Shown here piece by piece: positions 17,422 through 26,556 of a DNA stretch of 64,000 nt (positions are counted from its first letter, which is position 1; every line of letters starts with the position of its first letter). The DNA is taken from positions 29,284 through 93,283 of the forward strand of contig JBCDKM010000019.1 in NCBI GenBank assembly GCA_038746605.1, in the 5' to 3' direction. The DNA is from Rubricoccus sp038746605. Its GTDB lineage: Bacteria; Bacteroidota; Rhodothermia; Rhodothermales; Rubricoccaceae. The translations under genes were made by a program, and so were the position numbers. A model generated the notes under the pieces. The model was not told where the DNA came from, did not search any database, and worked only from the letters and a program-made list of their open reading frames with translations.

Positions 17422-18884
17422 GACCGCGTACTGTAGTTGGGTGCTTCCTGCGTAATCGTGATGTCGTGCGGGTGGCTCTCACGGAGTCCGGCGCCAGTGA
17501 TGCGGACGAACTGGGCTCGCTCTTGGAGCGCCTCGACCGTCTCACACCCGCAATAGCCCATCGCGGCGCGTAGGCCTCCGACCATCTGGTACGTCACCTC
17601 CCCCAGGAGCCCCTTGTACGGGACGCGGCCCTCGATGCCTTCGGGCACCAACTTCTTCAGGTCGTCCTCTGCGTCCTGGAAGTAGCGGTCCTTGCTGCCC
17701 GCCTCCATCGCGCCCAGTGAGCCCATACCGCGATAGTTCTTGTAGCGCCGCCCCTCATAGAGAACCGTCTCACCCGGGCTTTCCTCGACGCCCGCGAAGA
17801 GACCGCCGATCATGACAGTGCTCGCGCCTGCTGCGAGGGCCTTCGGGATCTCGCCGGTTTGCTTAATGCCTCCGTCCGCGATGAGCGGCACATCGAAGCG
17901 ACGAGCCGCCTCGGCGCAACGCATGATAGCCGTCAGCTGTGGCACGCCGACACCTGCGACGACGCGCGTCGTGCAGATGGATCCCGGACCGATGCCGACT
18001 TTCACAGCGTCGGCGCCCGCGAGGATGAGGGCCTCGGTGGCCTCCGGTGTGGCGACGTTGCCTGCGATCACCTGCAGACCCGCATGGTCCGACTTTGCAC
18101 GCTCTACGGACTGAAGGACCCCCTCACTATGGCCGTGCGCGGTGTCGATGACGATGAAGTCCACACCTTCAGACACGAGCGCGGCGATGCGCTCCTCGCT
18201 ATCGCCCCCTACCCCGACGGCCGCGCCGACTCGAAGCCGCCCGAGGTCATCCTTGCAGGCGTTCGGATGCTTCTTCTTCTTCTGGATGTCCTTGAACGTG
18301 ATGAGACCCCGCAAGAAGCCATCGGCGTCCGTGACCGGCAGCTTCTCGATTTTGTGCTCCTGTAGGATGATCTCCGCCTGCTCCAGCGTCGTCCCGACGC
18401 GTGCGGTCACGAGCGGCGGCTCGGTCATCACGTCGGCCAGCTTCGCCGTGCCGTCGTGCTCGAACCGCAGGTCGCGGTTGGTCACGATGCCGACGAGGTG
18501 GCCCGCCTCGTCCACGACCGGGATACCCCCGATGTGGTAGTGAGCCATCCGCTGCCGGGCATCCCCGACGGTGTGCTCCGGGTGGAGCACAATGGGATCC
18601 TGGATCATCCCGCTCTCGCTCCGCTTGACGCGTCGCACAAAAGCGGCTTGCTTCTCCGGGATTACGTTTTTGTGGAGCACGCCCACTCCCCCCTCGCGCG
18701 CCATCGCAATCGCCATGCTGGCCTCTGTGACCGTGTCCATCGCGGCAGAGACCAGGGGAATGTTGACATCGATGGTTCGTGTTAGTCGAGACCGCGTGTT
18801 GGCCTCGCGCGGCATCACGGACGAACGGGCCGGGACCAGGAGGACGTCGTCGTAGGTCAGGCCCTCGAAGGCGATTTTATTCAT
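17418..18884 (-). CDS. guaB: Inosine-5'-monophosphate dehydrogenase
   Basis: IMPDH oxidises IMP to XMP with NAD and controls guanine nucleotide supply. The 488-residue protein has the family N-terminus FEGLTYDDVLLVP, two CBS domains (about residues 95-210), catalytic Cys304 in GPGSICTTRVV, the GGLFAGVEESPGE loop and YRGMGSLGAM of the flap. The ATG at 18884 is used because it gives the standard N-terminus MNKIAFEGLTYDD; upstream in-frame sequence is arginine-rich and unrelated. Its stop overlaps the peptidase start. Confidence 0.97.
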   Translation of the reverse strand: MNKIAFEGLTYDDVLLVPARSSVMPREANTRSRLTRTIDVNIPLVSAAMDTVTEASMAIAMAREGGVGVLHKNVIPEKQAAFVRRVKRSESGMIQDPIVLHPEHTVGDARQRMAHYHIGGIPVVDEAGHLVGIVTNRDLRFEHDGTAKLADVMTEPPLVTARVGTTLEQAEIILQEHKIEKLPVTDADGFLRGLITFKDIQKKKKHPNACKDDLGRLRVGAAVGVGGDSEERIAALVSEGVDFIVIDTAHGHSEGVLQSVERAKSDHAGLQVIAGNVATPEATEALILAGADAVKVGIGPGSICTTRVVAGVGVPQLTAIMRCAEAARRFDVPLIADGGIKQTGEIPKALAAGASTVMIGGLFAGVEESPGETVLYEGRRYKNYRGMGSLGAMEAGSKDRYFQDAEDDLKKLVPEGIEGRVPYKGLLGEVTYQMVGGLRAAMGYCGCETVEALQERAQFVRITGAGLRESHPHDITITQEAPNYSTRS

Positions 18885-18939
18885 TGCGGCAGGGGCATGA
18901 GCGCTGAGGCATGGGGAGTGGATACCCCATCCTCTTGCC

Positions 18940-19779
18940 CTAGAAAACGATGGGTTTGAGCTTGACGGAGCGGCGGAGCGCGTTGACCTCGTGGAGCTCG
19001 AGGCGACGCCACCGGCCTCGGCGGAGGCCCTGGAGATCGAGGCTCGCGTAGCCGACCCGGTCCAGCGAGCCGACCTCGTGGCCGAGCGCCTCGAACATGC
19101 GGCGGACCTGTCGGTTGCGGCCCTCGTGGAGCGCGAGGGCGACACGCGTCTTGTCCTTCGGATCCACGAATCCGACCTGATCTGCAATCGCCGGGCCGTC
19201 TTCCAGGGTCACGCCGTCGCGGAGCGCATCGATCTGGTCGCCTGTAACTGGCTGTGCCGTTTGGACGAGATAGAGCTTCGGCGCTCCGTAGCGAGGGTGC
19301 ATGAGCCGATGCGCGAGATCACCGTCGGTGGTGAGCAGAAGCGCCCCGGTCGTGTCGCGGTCTAAGCGGCCAACGGGAAAGAGAGCCTCTCCCTCCGTAC
19401 CGCCGAGGTCGACGAGGTCGAGTACCGTGCGGCGTCCCTTCTCGTCGCTGGCCGTCGTGATGGTGTCTTTTGGTTTGTTGAGGAGGACGTACACCAGCCC
19501 GGCAGGCGTAACCGGCTGCCCGTCCACTTCGACGCGTTGCTCGGGCGAGACTTTGACGCCCATCTCCGTCACGGTCGCGCCGTCCACGGTCACTCGGCCC
19601 TCTGCGATGAGCGCGTCGGCGCCTCGTCGGCTGGCGACACCGGCCCTCGCGAGGAACCGGTTCAGGCGAACCTCCCCGTTCTCAGGAACCGCCTTCGGTG
19701 CGGGCGCGCCTCCCCCCTTCCGCTTGCGCATCGCGCGTTTGCGGCCTTTGACGTGTCGGGCGGTGCGTCGGTCAGCCAT
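18940..19779 (-). CDS. rluB: Pseudouridine synthase, RluB/RsuA family
   Basis: The 279-residue enzyme isomerises uridine in rRNA. A lysine/arginine-rich N-terminal tail (residues 1-35) precedes an S4 RNA-binding domain (RLNRFLARAGVASRRGADAL) and the catalytic domain, with the Asp motif VGRLDRDTTGALLLT and EGRNRQVRRMFEALGHEV. These are RluB/RsuA-type signatures. The ATG at 19779 overlaps the scpB stop by eight bases. RluB is the likelier assignment because Bacteroidota usually carry rluB beside scpA-scpB. Confidence 0.93.
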   Translation of the reverse strand: MADRRTARHVKGRKRAMRKRKGGGAPAPKAVPENGEVRLNRFLARAGVASRRGADALIAEGRVTVDGATVTEMGVKVSPEQRVEVDGQPVTPAGLVYVLLNKPKDTITTASDEKGRRTVLDLVDLGGTEGEALFPVGRLDRDTTGALLLTTDGDLAHRLMHPRYGAPKLYLVQTAQPVTGDQIDALRDGVTLEDGPAIADQVGFVDPKDKTRVALALHEGRNRQVRRMFEALGHEVGSLDRVGYASLDLQGLRRGRWRRLELHEVNALRRSVKLKPIVF

Positions 19780-20494
19780 GGTCTTCCTCAGGAGCCGGGG
19801 GCGAGTCGGAAGAAACGACGACTCGAAGGCGCGCGCCGATGGGTTCGGATGAATCGACAGGCTTCGGAGCGGGCTGGTTTTCCGCGGCCCACTCCGCGAG
19901 GAGTTGCGCGCGCTCGCGAGAGAACCGTGGGTCGGCGAGAATCTCCTCCACCTCGCGAGGGGTCGGGAGGTGGTCAAGCGAAGCCAGGCCAAACTGATCC
20001 AGGAAGCGGTCCGTCGTCCCGTACAGGAGCGGCCGACCGATGGCCTCTGCCCGGCCTACCACATCCACGAACCCTCGCTCCAGCAGCTGCCGGAGCGCAT
20101 AGTCCGCCGAGACACCGCGGACGTGTTCCACCTCGGGCTTCGTGACGGGCTGCTTGTACGCGACGACAGCCAACGTCTCCAGCAGAGACCGGCTAAGACG
20201 TTTTTCGGCCTCCTGAGCGAACAGGGCGCGCACCACCCCGGACTGCTCTGGGATCGTCGCCAGGCGGTAGCCTCCAGCCCAGTTCTCGACCCGGAAGGCA
20301 CGACCCGTCGTGCGGTACGACGCATTGAGGCGCTCGACAGCGGACTGGATCTCGTCCGGGGCGACCTCCGCCCCCGTCACCTCGGCGATGGCACGGGCCA
20401 CGTCCTCGTCGCGGAGCGGAGCATCCGAGGCAAAGATGAGAGCTTCGACGGACTGATCGAGGCGGGCGTCGGCGTCGAGGGCGAGCGGTTCCAT
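19772..20494 (-). CDS. scpB: Segregation and condensation protein B
   Basis: ScpB is the winged-helix kite subunit that, with ScpA, binds SMC and helps condense and separate chromosomes. The 240-residue protein shows the paired winged-helix pattern, with SVEALIFASDAPLRDEDVA near the start and SRSLLETLAVVAYKQPVTKP near residue 90, followed by YGTTDRFLDQFGL. The ATG at 20494 overlaps the scpA stop (ATGA); a GTG three bases upstream is also possible. The acidic tail is long compared with other ScpB proteins. Confidence 0.95.
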   Translation of the reverse strand: MEPLALDADARLDQSVEALIFASDAPLRDEDVARAIAEVTGAEVAPDEIQSAVERLNASYRTTGRAFRVENWAGGYRLATIPEQSGVVRALFAQEAEKRLSRSLLETLAVVAYKQPVTKPEVEHVRGVSADYALRQLLERGFVDVVGRAEAIGRPLLYGTTDRFLDQFGLASLDHLPTPREVEEILADPRFSRERAQLLAEWAAENQPAPKPVDSSEPIGARLRVVVSSDSPPAPEEDHG

Positions 20495-21246
20495 CACGCG
20501 GCGAGGGCAGCCTTCTCTTCTGGGGCCACAGGTTCGATGGAAAAGTCTTCCGGCTCGATGCCGAGGCGGAGGTGGAGACGTTGCTGACGGAGCAAATCGA
20601 GCACCGCCAGGAAGGTGGCGATGATCCACTCCTTGCTCCGTTCCCGCGCAATCGCGCGAAAGGCGAGCGGCCCGGCCTGGTCTGCGAGATAGGTCAGAAT
20701 CCACTCTCGCTGCTCGTCCACGTGAACCATCTCGCGGGCGACCTCGTGGCTCAAGACGGCGTTGGCCTTCGCGGACCGTTCCAACGCGGCCCCGAGGGCA
20801 CTGAGCAGGTCGAAAAGTGTCGCGCGGTAGGTCTCCTCTCCGGGCTGCGGGGCGAGTCGTGCCCGTTCGTCGCTCGCGGCGCCTCGGGTGAACAGACGCT
20901 GGCGTTCGTCGAAACTCTCCGCGATGCGCTCTCCCGCCTCGCGGAACTGGATGTACTCCAGAAGACGCTGGACGAGCTCCTGTCGCGGGTCTTCTGGCTC
21001 CTCGCCATCCTCTACGGGAGGACGAGGCAGGAGCATTCGCGCCTTGATCTGGATCAGGAGAGCCGCCGTGTAGACGAACTCCGCCGCCTCGTCGAGGTCG
21101 AGAACGTGCATGATGCGAACGGCCTCCAGGAACTCGTCCGCGATCCGAGCAATCGGGATGTCGTAGATGTCCACCTCGTCGCGACGAATAAAGAAGAGCA
21201 GCAGGTCGAGCGGCCCTTCGAAATCGCGGAGATGGACACGGTGCAT
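20494..21246 (-). CDS. scpA: Segregation and condensation protein A
   Basis: ScpA is the kleisin subunit that bridges the SMC heads. The 250-residue protein has the diagnostic N-terminus FEGPLDLLLFFIRRDEVDIYD, then IPIARIADEFLE and a helical region with ALLIQIKARMLLPRP, and a C-terminal winged helix. It is coupled to scpB by a four-base overlap and starts 16 bases after the epimerase stop, so it belongs to the long leftward transcription unit. Confidence 0.96.
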   Translation of the reverse strand: MHRVHLRDFEGPLDLLLFFIRRDEVDIYDIPIARIADEFLEAVRIMHVLDLDEAAEFVYTAALLIQIKARMLLPRPPVEDGEEPEDPRQELVQRLLEYIQFREAGERIAESFDERQRLFTRGAASDERARLAPQPGEETYRATLFDLLSALGAALERSAKANAVLSHEVAREMVHVDEQREWILTYLADQAGPLAFRAIARERSKEWIIATFLAVLDLLRQQRLHLRLGIEPEDFSIEPVAPEEKAALAA

Positions 21247-21262
21247 GGGTGCTGGCGGGGCG

Positions 21263-22222
21263 CTAGTTCTCGCGCTGCTTGAACCACTCCACGGTGCGGC
21301 GCAGACCTTCCGACAACTCGACGGTGGGTTGCCAGCCGAGGGCCTTGTGGATCTTGGAGGTGTCGAGGACGCTACGTTGCTGCTCGCCCGCTTTGGCCTC
21401 TCCGTGGTGCTCGGGGGCGCCCGCCTCGGTGAGCCGGTTGAGGTGGCCGAAGAGCTCGTTCACGTCCGTCTCGATGCCGGTGCCGACGTTGAACACGTCG
21501 CTCCCGCTGAGCGTCATCGCGCCCACGACGGCCCGTACCACGTCACCGACGTAGACGTAATCGCGCGTTTGCGTGCCAGGTCCGTTGATGGTGGGCTGGT
21601 CTCCGCGGAGCAGCATCTGCGCGAAGATGGCGACGACCCCCGCCTCGCCATGCGGGTTCTGGCGTGGCCCATACACGTTCGCGAAGCGGAGCGCGACCGA
21701 CGAGATCCCGTAGACCTCGCGGTAGAAGCGGAGGTAGTGCTCGCTCACGAGCTTCGTGATGCCGTAGGGCGACATCGGAGTCTGCGGGTGGGTCTCCGGC
21801 TGGGGTCCTCCCGCGTTCACGTTCGGGTCCGGCTCACCGTAGATCGCCCCCCCTGTCGAGGCAAACACCACCTTTTCGAGGCCGTGTTGGCGCCCCGCCT
21901 CCATCAGGTTTAAGAGGCCGAGGACGTTGATGCTCGCATCGTACACCGGATCTGCGACGCTCCGGCGCACGTCCATCTGAGCTGCGAGATGGGCGACGGC
22001 CGCGAACCGGTGCTCCGCAAAGAGCCCTCGGACGGAATCGTCCCGGAGGTCGAGCTCGTGAAAGGTGGCCGCCTCGGGGACGTTCTCGCGACGTCCGCCG
22101 GAGAGATCATCGAGGACGTGCACCTCGCAGCCTTCCGCGACAAGAGCGTCCGCGACGTGAGAGCCGATGAATCCGGCGCCTCCGGTGACGAGGACCGGGC
22201 GACCGGCGAAGGGGAATGACAT
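21263..22222 (-). CDS. galE: NAD-dependent epimerase/dehydratase (UDP-glucose 4-epimerase-like)
   Basis: The 319-residue extended short-chain dehydrogenase has the NAD motif GGAGFIGSH near residues 12-20, a STGGAIYGE segment, and the catalytic SPYGITKLVSEHYLR (Tyr and Lys near residue 150). It most resembles UDP-glucose 4-epimerases of the short bacterial and archaeal kind. The product probably feeds the glycosyltransferases at the end of the same leftward run. The ATG at 22222 places the Rossmann fold at the usual distance from the N-terminus. Related UDP-glucuronate or dTDP-sugar activities cannot be excluded. Confidence 0.85.
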   Translation of the reverse strand: MSFPFAGRPVLVTGGAGFIGSHVADALVAEGCEVHVLDDLSGGRRENVPEAATFHELDLRDDSVRGLFAEHRFAAVAHLAAQMDVRRSVADPVYDASINVLGLLNLMEAGRQHGLEKVVFASTGGAIYGEPDPNVNAGGPQPETHPQTPMSPYGITKLVSEHYLRFYREVYGISSVALRFANVYGPRQNPHGEAGVVAIFAQMLLRGDQPTINGPGTQTRDYVYVGDVVRAVVGAMTLSGSDVFNVGTGIETDVNELFGHLNRLTEAGAPEHHGEAKAGEQQRSVLDTSKIHKALGWQPTVELSEGLRRTVEWFKQREN

Positions 22223-22296
22223 AGGACAGAGGGAGATCGGACAAGCTACGGGCATCGTCCGCCCCGCTGCCGCCGAGGGTGCGCGTAGACTTGGGG

Positions 22297-23337
22297 ATGC
22301 CGCGTCCCCCCTCCCGCCGCCGCTTCCTCCGGGGAGCCGCCCTCAGCGCCTCCGCTTTCGCACTCTCCACTTCTGGCCTCGCCCGCCCCGTTCCCGAGGC
22401 GAACCGTGTTGCGCCCGTACGGCCCCGGAGGCTCCGCCCAGGTGACACCGTCGCGTTGGTCGCGCCTGCAGGAGTGGTACGGGAACGCGATGTGGAGGAA
22501 TCCCGCGAGGCGTTGGAGGCGCTCGGGTTGCGGACTGTGATCGGAGAGCACGCCCTGGAGCGCGATGGGTATCTCGCGGGGCGTGACGGGGATCGTGCGA
22601 CCGATTTGGTGGCAGCGTTTACTGATGATACAATAACGGGTATTGTGGCGATCCGGGGCGGCTGGGGCTGCGCCCGCCTGCTTCCATACCTGGACTGGCC
22701 CACCCTTCGCGCCAACCCGAAGGTGCTCCTCGGCTACTCGGATCTCACCTCCCTCCTCCTCGCGCTGTACGCACGCACGGGGCTCGTCGGCTTTCACGGA
22801 CCCGTCGCAACCTCCACGTTTACGGACTTCACCCTCACCTCTCTCCGCGACACCCTGTTCGGGGCCTCTGGCTTCGAGATGCTTCCCGACGCGGATGAGG
22901 GTCCCATCGATGTCATCACACCCGGGACTGCGACCGGACCGCTCGTCGGCGGCAATCTGACCGTTCTCTGCGCGATGGTCGGGACCCCCTACCTCCCCTC
23001 GTTCGAGGGGCACATCCTGTTCCTGGAAGACATCGGCGAGAGTGTGTACCGGGTGGACCGGATGCTGACGCAGCTCGGGCAAGCCGGTCTGCTCGGAGGA
23101 CTGGCAGGCATCGTGATGGGCAGTTGCCGAGGCTGCACGCCCGAGCGCGACGCCATCGCCACGTTCGAGTTGGACGAGGTGCTCCGACACCACTTCGGCC
23201 CGCTCGGCGTCCCCACGGTCATGGGTGCGCCCATCGGACACATCCGCGACAAATGGACGGTTCCCATCGGCGCCACCGCCCGCCTCGATGCCGAGGCGGG
23301 GACTCTCACCTTCGAGGAGCCGCCCACGGTCGCCTAA
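22297..23337 (+). CDS. ldcA: LD-carboxypeptidase (peptidase S66), Tat-exported
   Basis: The 346-residue protein begins with a twin-arginine signal (RRRFLRGAALS) and then follows the S66 layout. Visible features are VALVAPAG near residue 45, the nucleophile elbow GYSDLTSLLLAL (Ser near 152), the Glu of FLEDIGE near 250, and the His of MGAPIGHI near 315. It should cut the L,D bond in tetrapeptide stems during murein recycling, here outside the cytoplasmic membrane, whereas E. coli LdcA is cytoplasmic. The ATG at 22297 puts the twin-arginine motif close to the N-terminus; a GTG at 22279 is the alternative. It contains CAATAACGG at 22631. Confidence 0.9.
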   Translation: MPRPPSRRRFLRGAALSASAFALSTSGLARPVPEANRVAPVRPRRLRPGDTVALVAPAGVVRERDVEESREALEALGLRTVIGEHALERDGYLAGRDGDRATDLVAAFTDDTITGIVAIRGGWGCARLLPYLDWPTLRANPKVLLGYSDLTSLLLALYARTGLVGFHGPVATSTFTDFTLTSLRDTLFGASGFEMLPDADEGPIDVITPGTATGPLVGGNLTVLCAMVGTPYLPSFEGHILFLEDIGESVYRVDRMLTQLGQAGLLGGLAGIVMGSCRGCTPERDAIATFELDEVLRHHFGPLGVPTVMGAPIGHIRDKWTVPIGATARLDAEAGTLTFEEPPTVA

Positions 23338-23343
23338 CAGCAA

Positions 23344-23380
23344 ACCGCCCCGCCGACGTCCGTCAGCGAGGCGGTCGTTT
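23344..23380. terminator. Bidirectional hairpin between convergent genes
   Basis: Arms ACCGCC (23344-23349) and GGCGGT (23370-23375) with an internal CGC/GCG extension are followed by CGTTT on the plus strand and by a short T-run on the minus strand. It separates the ldcA-like gene from the M36 protease gene. Confidence 0.6.
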
Positions 23381-23395
23381 CGCAGTGCGGAGGTG

Positions 23396-25393
23396 CTAGC
23401 GAGTCAGGATGACGCGGCGGGTCGCGTCTACCGTCTCGCCCTGAGCACGGACGATGTAGACGCCTGCGTCCAGCCCGTTGCCATCCAGCGTGATCGGGTA
23501 GCGACGGCCTGCGACGAGCGTCTCATCGAGAAGCGTGGCGACCTCGCGGCCGAGGGCATCGTAGACCGACACCGTCACGTGCTGTGCTGCCTCGACGCGA
23601 ATCTCGATCTGGGTGGTGCCCCAGAACGGGTTCGGGCTCGCGGCGGAAATCTCGATGGCCTCGTCGAGAAGATCCGGGCTGTCCTCTTCGGACACGGCGG
23701 TGAGACACGTCAGGCCCGTGTAGCCCTGCTGCTGGAAATTGGAGCAGAAGGCGTCCAGCTCGGTCTGGTTGTAGCCCATGTTCAGCGCCGCCTGCATCAC
23801 GGCTTGTGCAGCCTGTGGCTGACGAGTCGACGAGTTGGTCATCGCGATGCCCTCGAAGACGGCCGCATCCGCGCGCTGCTGTCCGATGATGTTCCAGACC
23901 CGCATGAGCGACGTGCTCCAGTGCTGTCCGCGCCCATGGGGCACAAAGCCGGAGGGGTAGTTGCTCGTGATGCCTGCCGAACGGCCCGGCCAGCATGGGT
24001 TGTGCCCATCCCACTTGAAGACCCAGTTGTAGGATGCGTCGGAGGGAGAGAGCAGTGCGAGACCGCGCGTGTAGCTCGCTGCCACGTAGTCACCGAACCC
24101 TTCGCTCAGACCGTCCGCGTTGTTGGAGATGGCGGAGAGCCAATCGTGGAGACCGTGTCCGAGTTCGTGGATGATCACGTCCGCGTCCTCGGAGTCGTCC
24201 ACGCAACCATGGCCGAACTGGAGGCGATCACTGCCGGAGGAGAAGGACGAGTTGTCTGCGCCACCGAAGCCATTCGAGTCGAACTGGACACCCGTGGAGT
24301 AGGCTTGCGGGAGCGCCGGGATGCCGAGGGTCTCGTTGACGTACCGCATGTAGTTGTCCAGGTGCCAATAGACCGTCGCGGCTTCGAACGAGTTGTTGTC
24401 ACGCGTGTAGTCCCACTCCGAGGAGGACTGCGAGAAATCCCCATCGAAGGGAGACGCCCAGTCCACGCTGTGAGCGTAGGGGCCATTGAGTTCGTACGTG
24501 GAGCCGTTGAGCGCGATGTCCCGAAGTGTCACGCGCGTACGAGCAGCCTCCAGCTGTGGCGTGTTGGCGTCTCCGGCGTCGACATAGCCTGGCGTGCCAT
24601 AGGGAACCCCCACACGGGTCAATGGATCGGGATCGAAGATGAAGCCGGTCCCATCGACGCGGAAAATCATCGGGTGCAGGCGAGACGGCGACTCTGGGGA
24701 CGTCGGATCATGCGCGTGATGCGTCACCATGCGGTCCGCTACGCGGATGAGTTCACCCGTAGCGGCATCGACGATGATCTCCCAGTCACCATGGGGCGCC
24801 TCGGGCTCGAGGCGGACGTTCCACGCGAGGCGGGCACCGTCGTCACCGGGCCACACCACGAGGGAGGTCTCATCGAAGTGAAGGGCTCCGGTGGCGCCCA
24901 GATACTCATGGGCCGTCGTGCGGGCTGCGAGCGCCGGGATCACAGGGTCAACGTCAACGGTGCCGATGTCGCGAGTCCCATTGAACACCGCCTGGACCCG
25001 GTTCTGGAGGTCGATGCTGACCGCCGTGTCTGTGCCCCAAACCGGGACCCCGTTGACCGTCTGCTGGAACCGTACGGTCGTTCCCGCACGGCCCTCACGG
25101 ACCCGAGTCATCTCTAGGTCTGCCTCGCGGACACCGAGGAGACTCTCATGTCCTGCGAGGTACTCGCGCGCCATGACCTCCGGCGCGGCAGGCCGCACGA
25201 CGGCGTCAATGGCGGTCAAGGACGAGACGCGCCCTGTCCTCATGCTGGCGTATCCGCCTTGAGTCGTTTCCAGGGACGCGATGGTGGGGTCGGAGCCGAG
25301 TTCAAGCGGGCTGGCGTCCCGAGGCTTCTGGGCATCCGCTGCGGACGCGATCAGAAGGAGTGCGAGAGCGGCGGCGGGTAGACGTAACGTCAA
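23396..25393 (-). CDS. Secreted M36-type metallopeptidase with T9SS C-terminal sorting domain
   Basis: The 665-residue protein starts with a Sec signal (LPAAALALLLIASAADA) and has an FTP-type propeptide with PepSY-like segments. The catalytic domain carries the zinc motif HELGH (about residues 409-413) and downstream SEGFGDYVAASY, typical of fungalysin (M36) peptidases. The last 75 residues are a type IX secretion sorting domain: SPNPFWGTTQIEIRV, VYDALGREVATLLD, GLDAGVYIVRA and a basic end. It should be exported across the outer membrane and possibly attached to the surface. No ATG precedes the signal peptide in frame; a TTG at 25393 is the likely start, which is unusual. The next 95 bases hold no gene. 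Confidence 0.88.
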   Translation of the reverse strand: MTLRLPAAALALLLIASAADAQKPRDASPLELGSDPTIASLETTQGGYASMRTGRVSSLTAIDAVVRPAAPEVMAREYLAGHESLLGVREADLEMTRVREGRAGTTVRFQQTVNGVPVWGTDTAVSIDLQNRVQAVFNGTRDIGTVDVDPVIPALAARTTAHEYLGATGALHFDETSLVVWPGDDGARLAWNVRLEPEAPHGDWEIIVDAATGELIRVADRMVTHHAHDPTSPESPSRLHPMIFRVDGTGFIFDPDPLTRVGVPYGTPGYVDAGDANTPQLEAARTRVTLRDIALNGSTYELNGPYAHSVDWASPFDGDFSQSSSEWDYTRDNNSFEAATVYWHLDNYMRYVNETLGIPALPQAYSTGVQFDSNGFGGADNSSFSSGSDRLQFGHGCVDDSEDADVIIHELGHGLHDWLSAISNNADGLSEGFGDYVAASYTRGLALLSPSDASYNWVFKWDGHNPCWPGRSAGITSNYPSGFVPHGRGQHWSTSLMRVWNIIGQQRADAAVFEGIAMTNSSTRQPQAAQAVMQAALNMGYNQTELDAFCSNFQQQGYTGLTCLTAVSEEDSPDLLDEAIEISAASPNPFWGTTQIEIRVEAAQHVTVSVYDALGREVATLLDETLVAGRRYPITLDGNGLDAGVYIVRAQGETVDATRRVILTR

Positions 25394-25488
25394 GGCAGTA
25401 GGGGCGTTGGCGGGAGGATCCCAAGATCGCAGGAGCCCGCGACGGGTGCAAACGTAGACATGTGAATCGTATGACTCGCGCGGACTTC

Positions 25489-26556
25489 TCACGCGGCAGT
25501 AGCCATCGCGAGCGCGAGCGTTCGAAGGTGAAACCGCACGGCGAGGGTCGGATCCACTGGCTGGATCCCGAACGCGTCCACGAGCACATTCGCGTCTTCC
25601 CCGAGGCGTTGGCGAAAGGCTGCTGCAAGACCCGCGTGCCCAGCCTCGTGGTCGTAGGTCGCGGAGAGGTAGAACAAAGGCAGCTCCGTAACGATGCAAA
25701 GCGGCTGGGCTGCGCTCGTCGCGATGGCCTCCTCCATGCTCGAACGGTGGAAACGAGACGCCATCTCAGGGTCTCCTGCCGCCTCGAAGTGGGCCCGCAT
25801 CGCGGCTCCCTCCGGCGTCGACCAGAACCCGGGGCCGCCGTAGAGGAATCCCTTGTCTCCCTCTCTATCGTGGTCGTGAAGGCGGAATCCGGCTTCATGT
25901 GCTGCTTCTCGGAACCCCTCGCGCAGCGTCCCCGAGGCAGGCGCATCCAGCCAATCCTTCTCGATCAGGAGCAACGCACCTTCGGAGAACGCCATCCCAT
26001 GCAGACTGGCGTGAAGCGCGAGCGATGGGCCATCGGCGAAGAGGAACGCCGTCGCGGCGCGGTTCTCGGCTCGCATCGCGGGGTATCCAAACTCGATGTC
26101 ACGCCCCGGCGCCTCCCGCAGCCGCTCCCGGTTGAACAGACGGAGCAACGCCGCCGGGTCGTCCGCGAGGTCGTTCCAGCGCGAGATCCAGGGCTGGTTG
26201 CGCGCCTCGCCGTCGGGGTTGATATGTGGGATGATCCGAAGCGTGAACCGCTCGAAGAGGTCCGCGAGTCCGCCCGCCTCGGCGCCCCAGTCGCGGGCCG
26301 CGAGCCCCTCCACGACGAGGTGACGGAGCGTCTCCGGCCCGACCGGCTCATCCGCGTGGGCCCCGGCCATGAGCGTCACGAGGCGGGGGCCGTAGCCCAA
26401 CGTGACGCCTGCAATCGGTCTCCCCTCTTCGCTCTCGCCAATGATCTCGAACGTCGCGAGGTCGGGGTTGGACTCGCACGCGTGGCGGAGTTCATCGAGA
26501 ACCTCCGCGCTCGTTCGGAACCGGACCGTCCCGATGTCCAGATCCGCCAGCGTCAT
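25489..26556 (-). CDS. M14-family zinc carboxypeptidase
   Basis: The 355-residue protein has the M14 metallocarboxypeptidase core. The first zinc motif lies in AGAHADEPVGPET (HxxE near residue 67), followed by HINPDGE near 110, the third zinc ligand in LHASLHG, and a C-terminal TELPLFY that probably supplies the catalytic Glu. There is no signal peptide, so it may act in the cytoplasm on peptides or amide-linked substrates. Succinylglutamate desuccinylase-like members share the fold. The ATG at 26556 overlaps the flavodoxin stop (ATGA). Confidence 0.85.
   Translation of the reverse strand: MTLADLDIGTVRFRTSAEVLDELRHACESNPDLATFEIIGESEEGRPIAGVTLGYGPRLVTLMAGAHADEPVGPETLRHLVVEGLAARDWGAEAGGLADLFERFTLRIIPHINPDGEARNQPWISRWNDLADDPAALLRLFNRERLREAPGRDIEFGYPAMRAENRAATAFLFADGPSLALHASLHGMAFSEGALLLIEKDWLDAPASGTLREGFREAAHEAGFRLHDHDREGDKGFLYGGPGFWSTPEGAAMRAHFEAAGDPEMASRFHRSSMEEAIATSAAQPLCIVTELPLFYLSATYDHEAGHAGLAAAFRQRLGEDANVLVDAFGIQPVDPTLAVRFHLRTLALAMATAA

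Noticed and set aside
22246..23343. 365-codon minus-strand frame opposite the LD-carboxypeptidase gene
   Set aside because: The plus strand carries a Tat signal and all S66 catalytic residues; the minus product is low-complexity.
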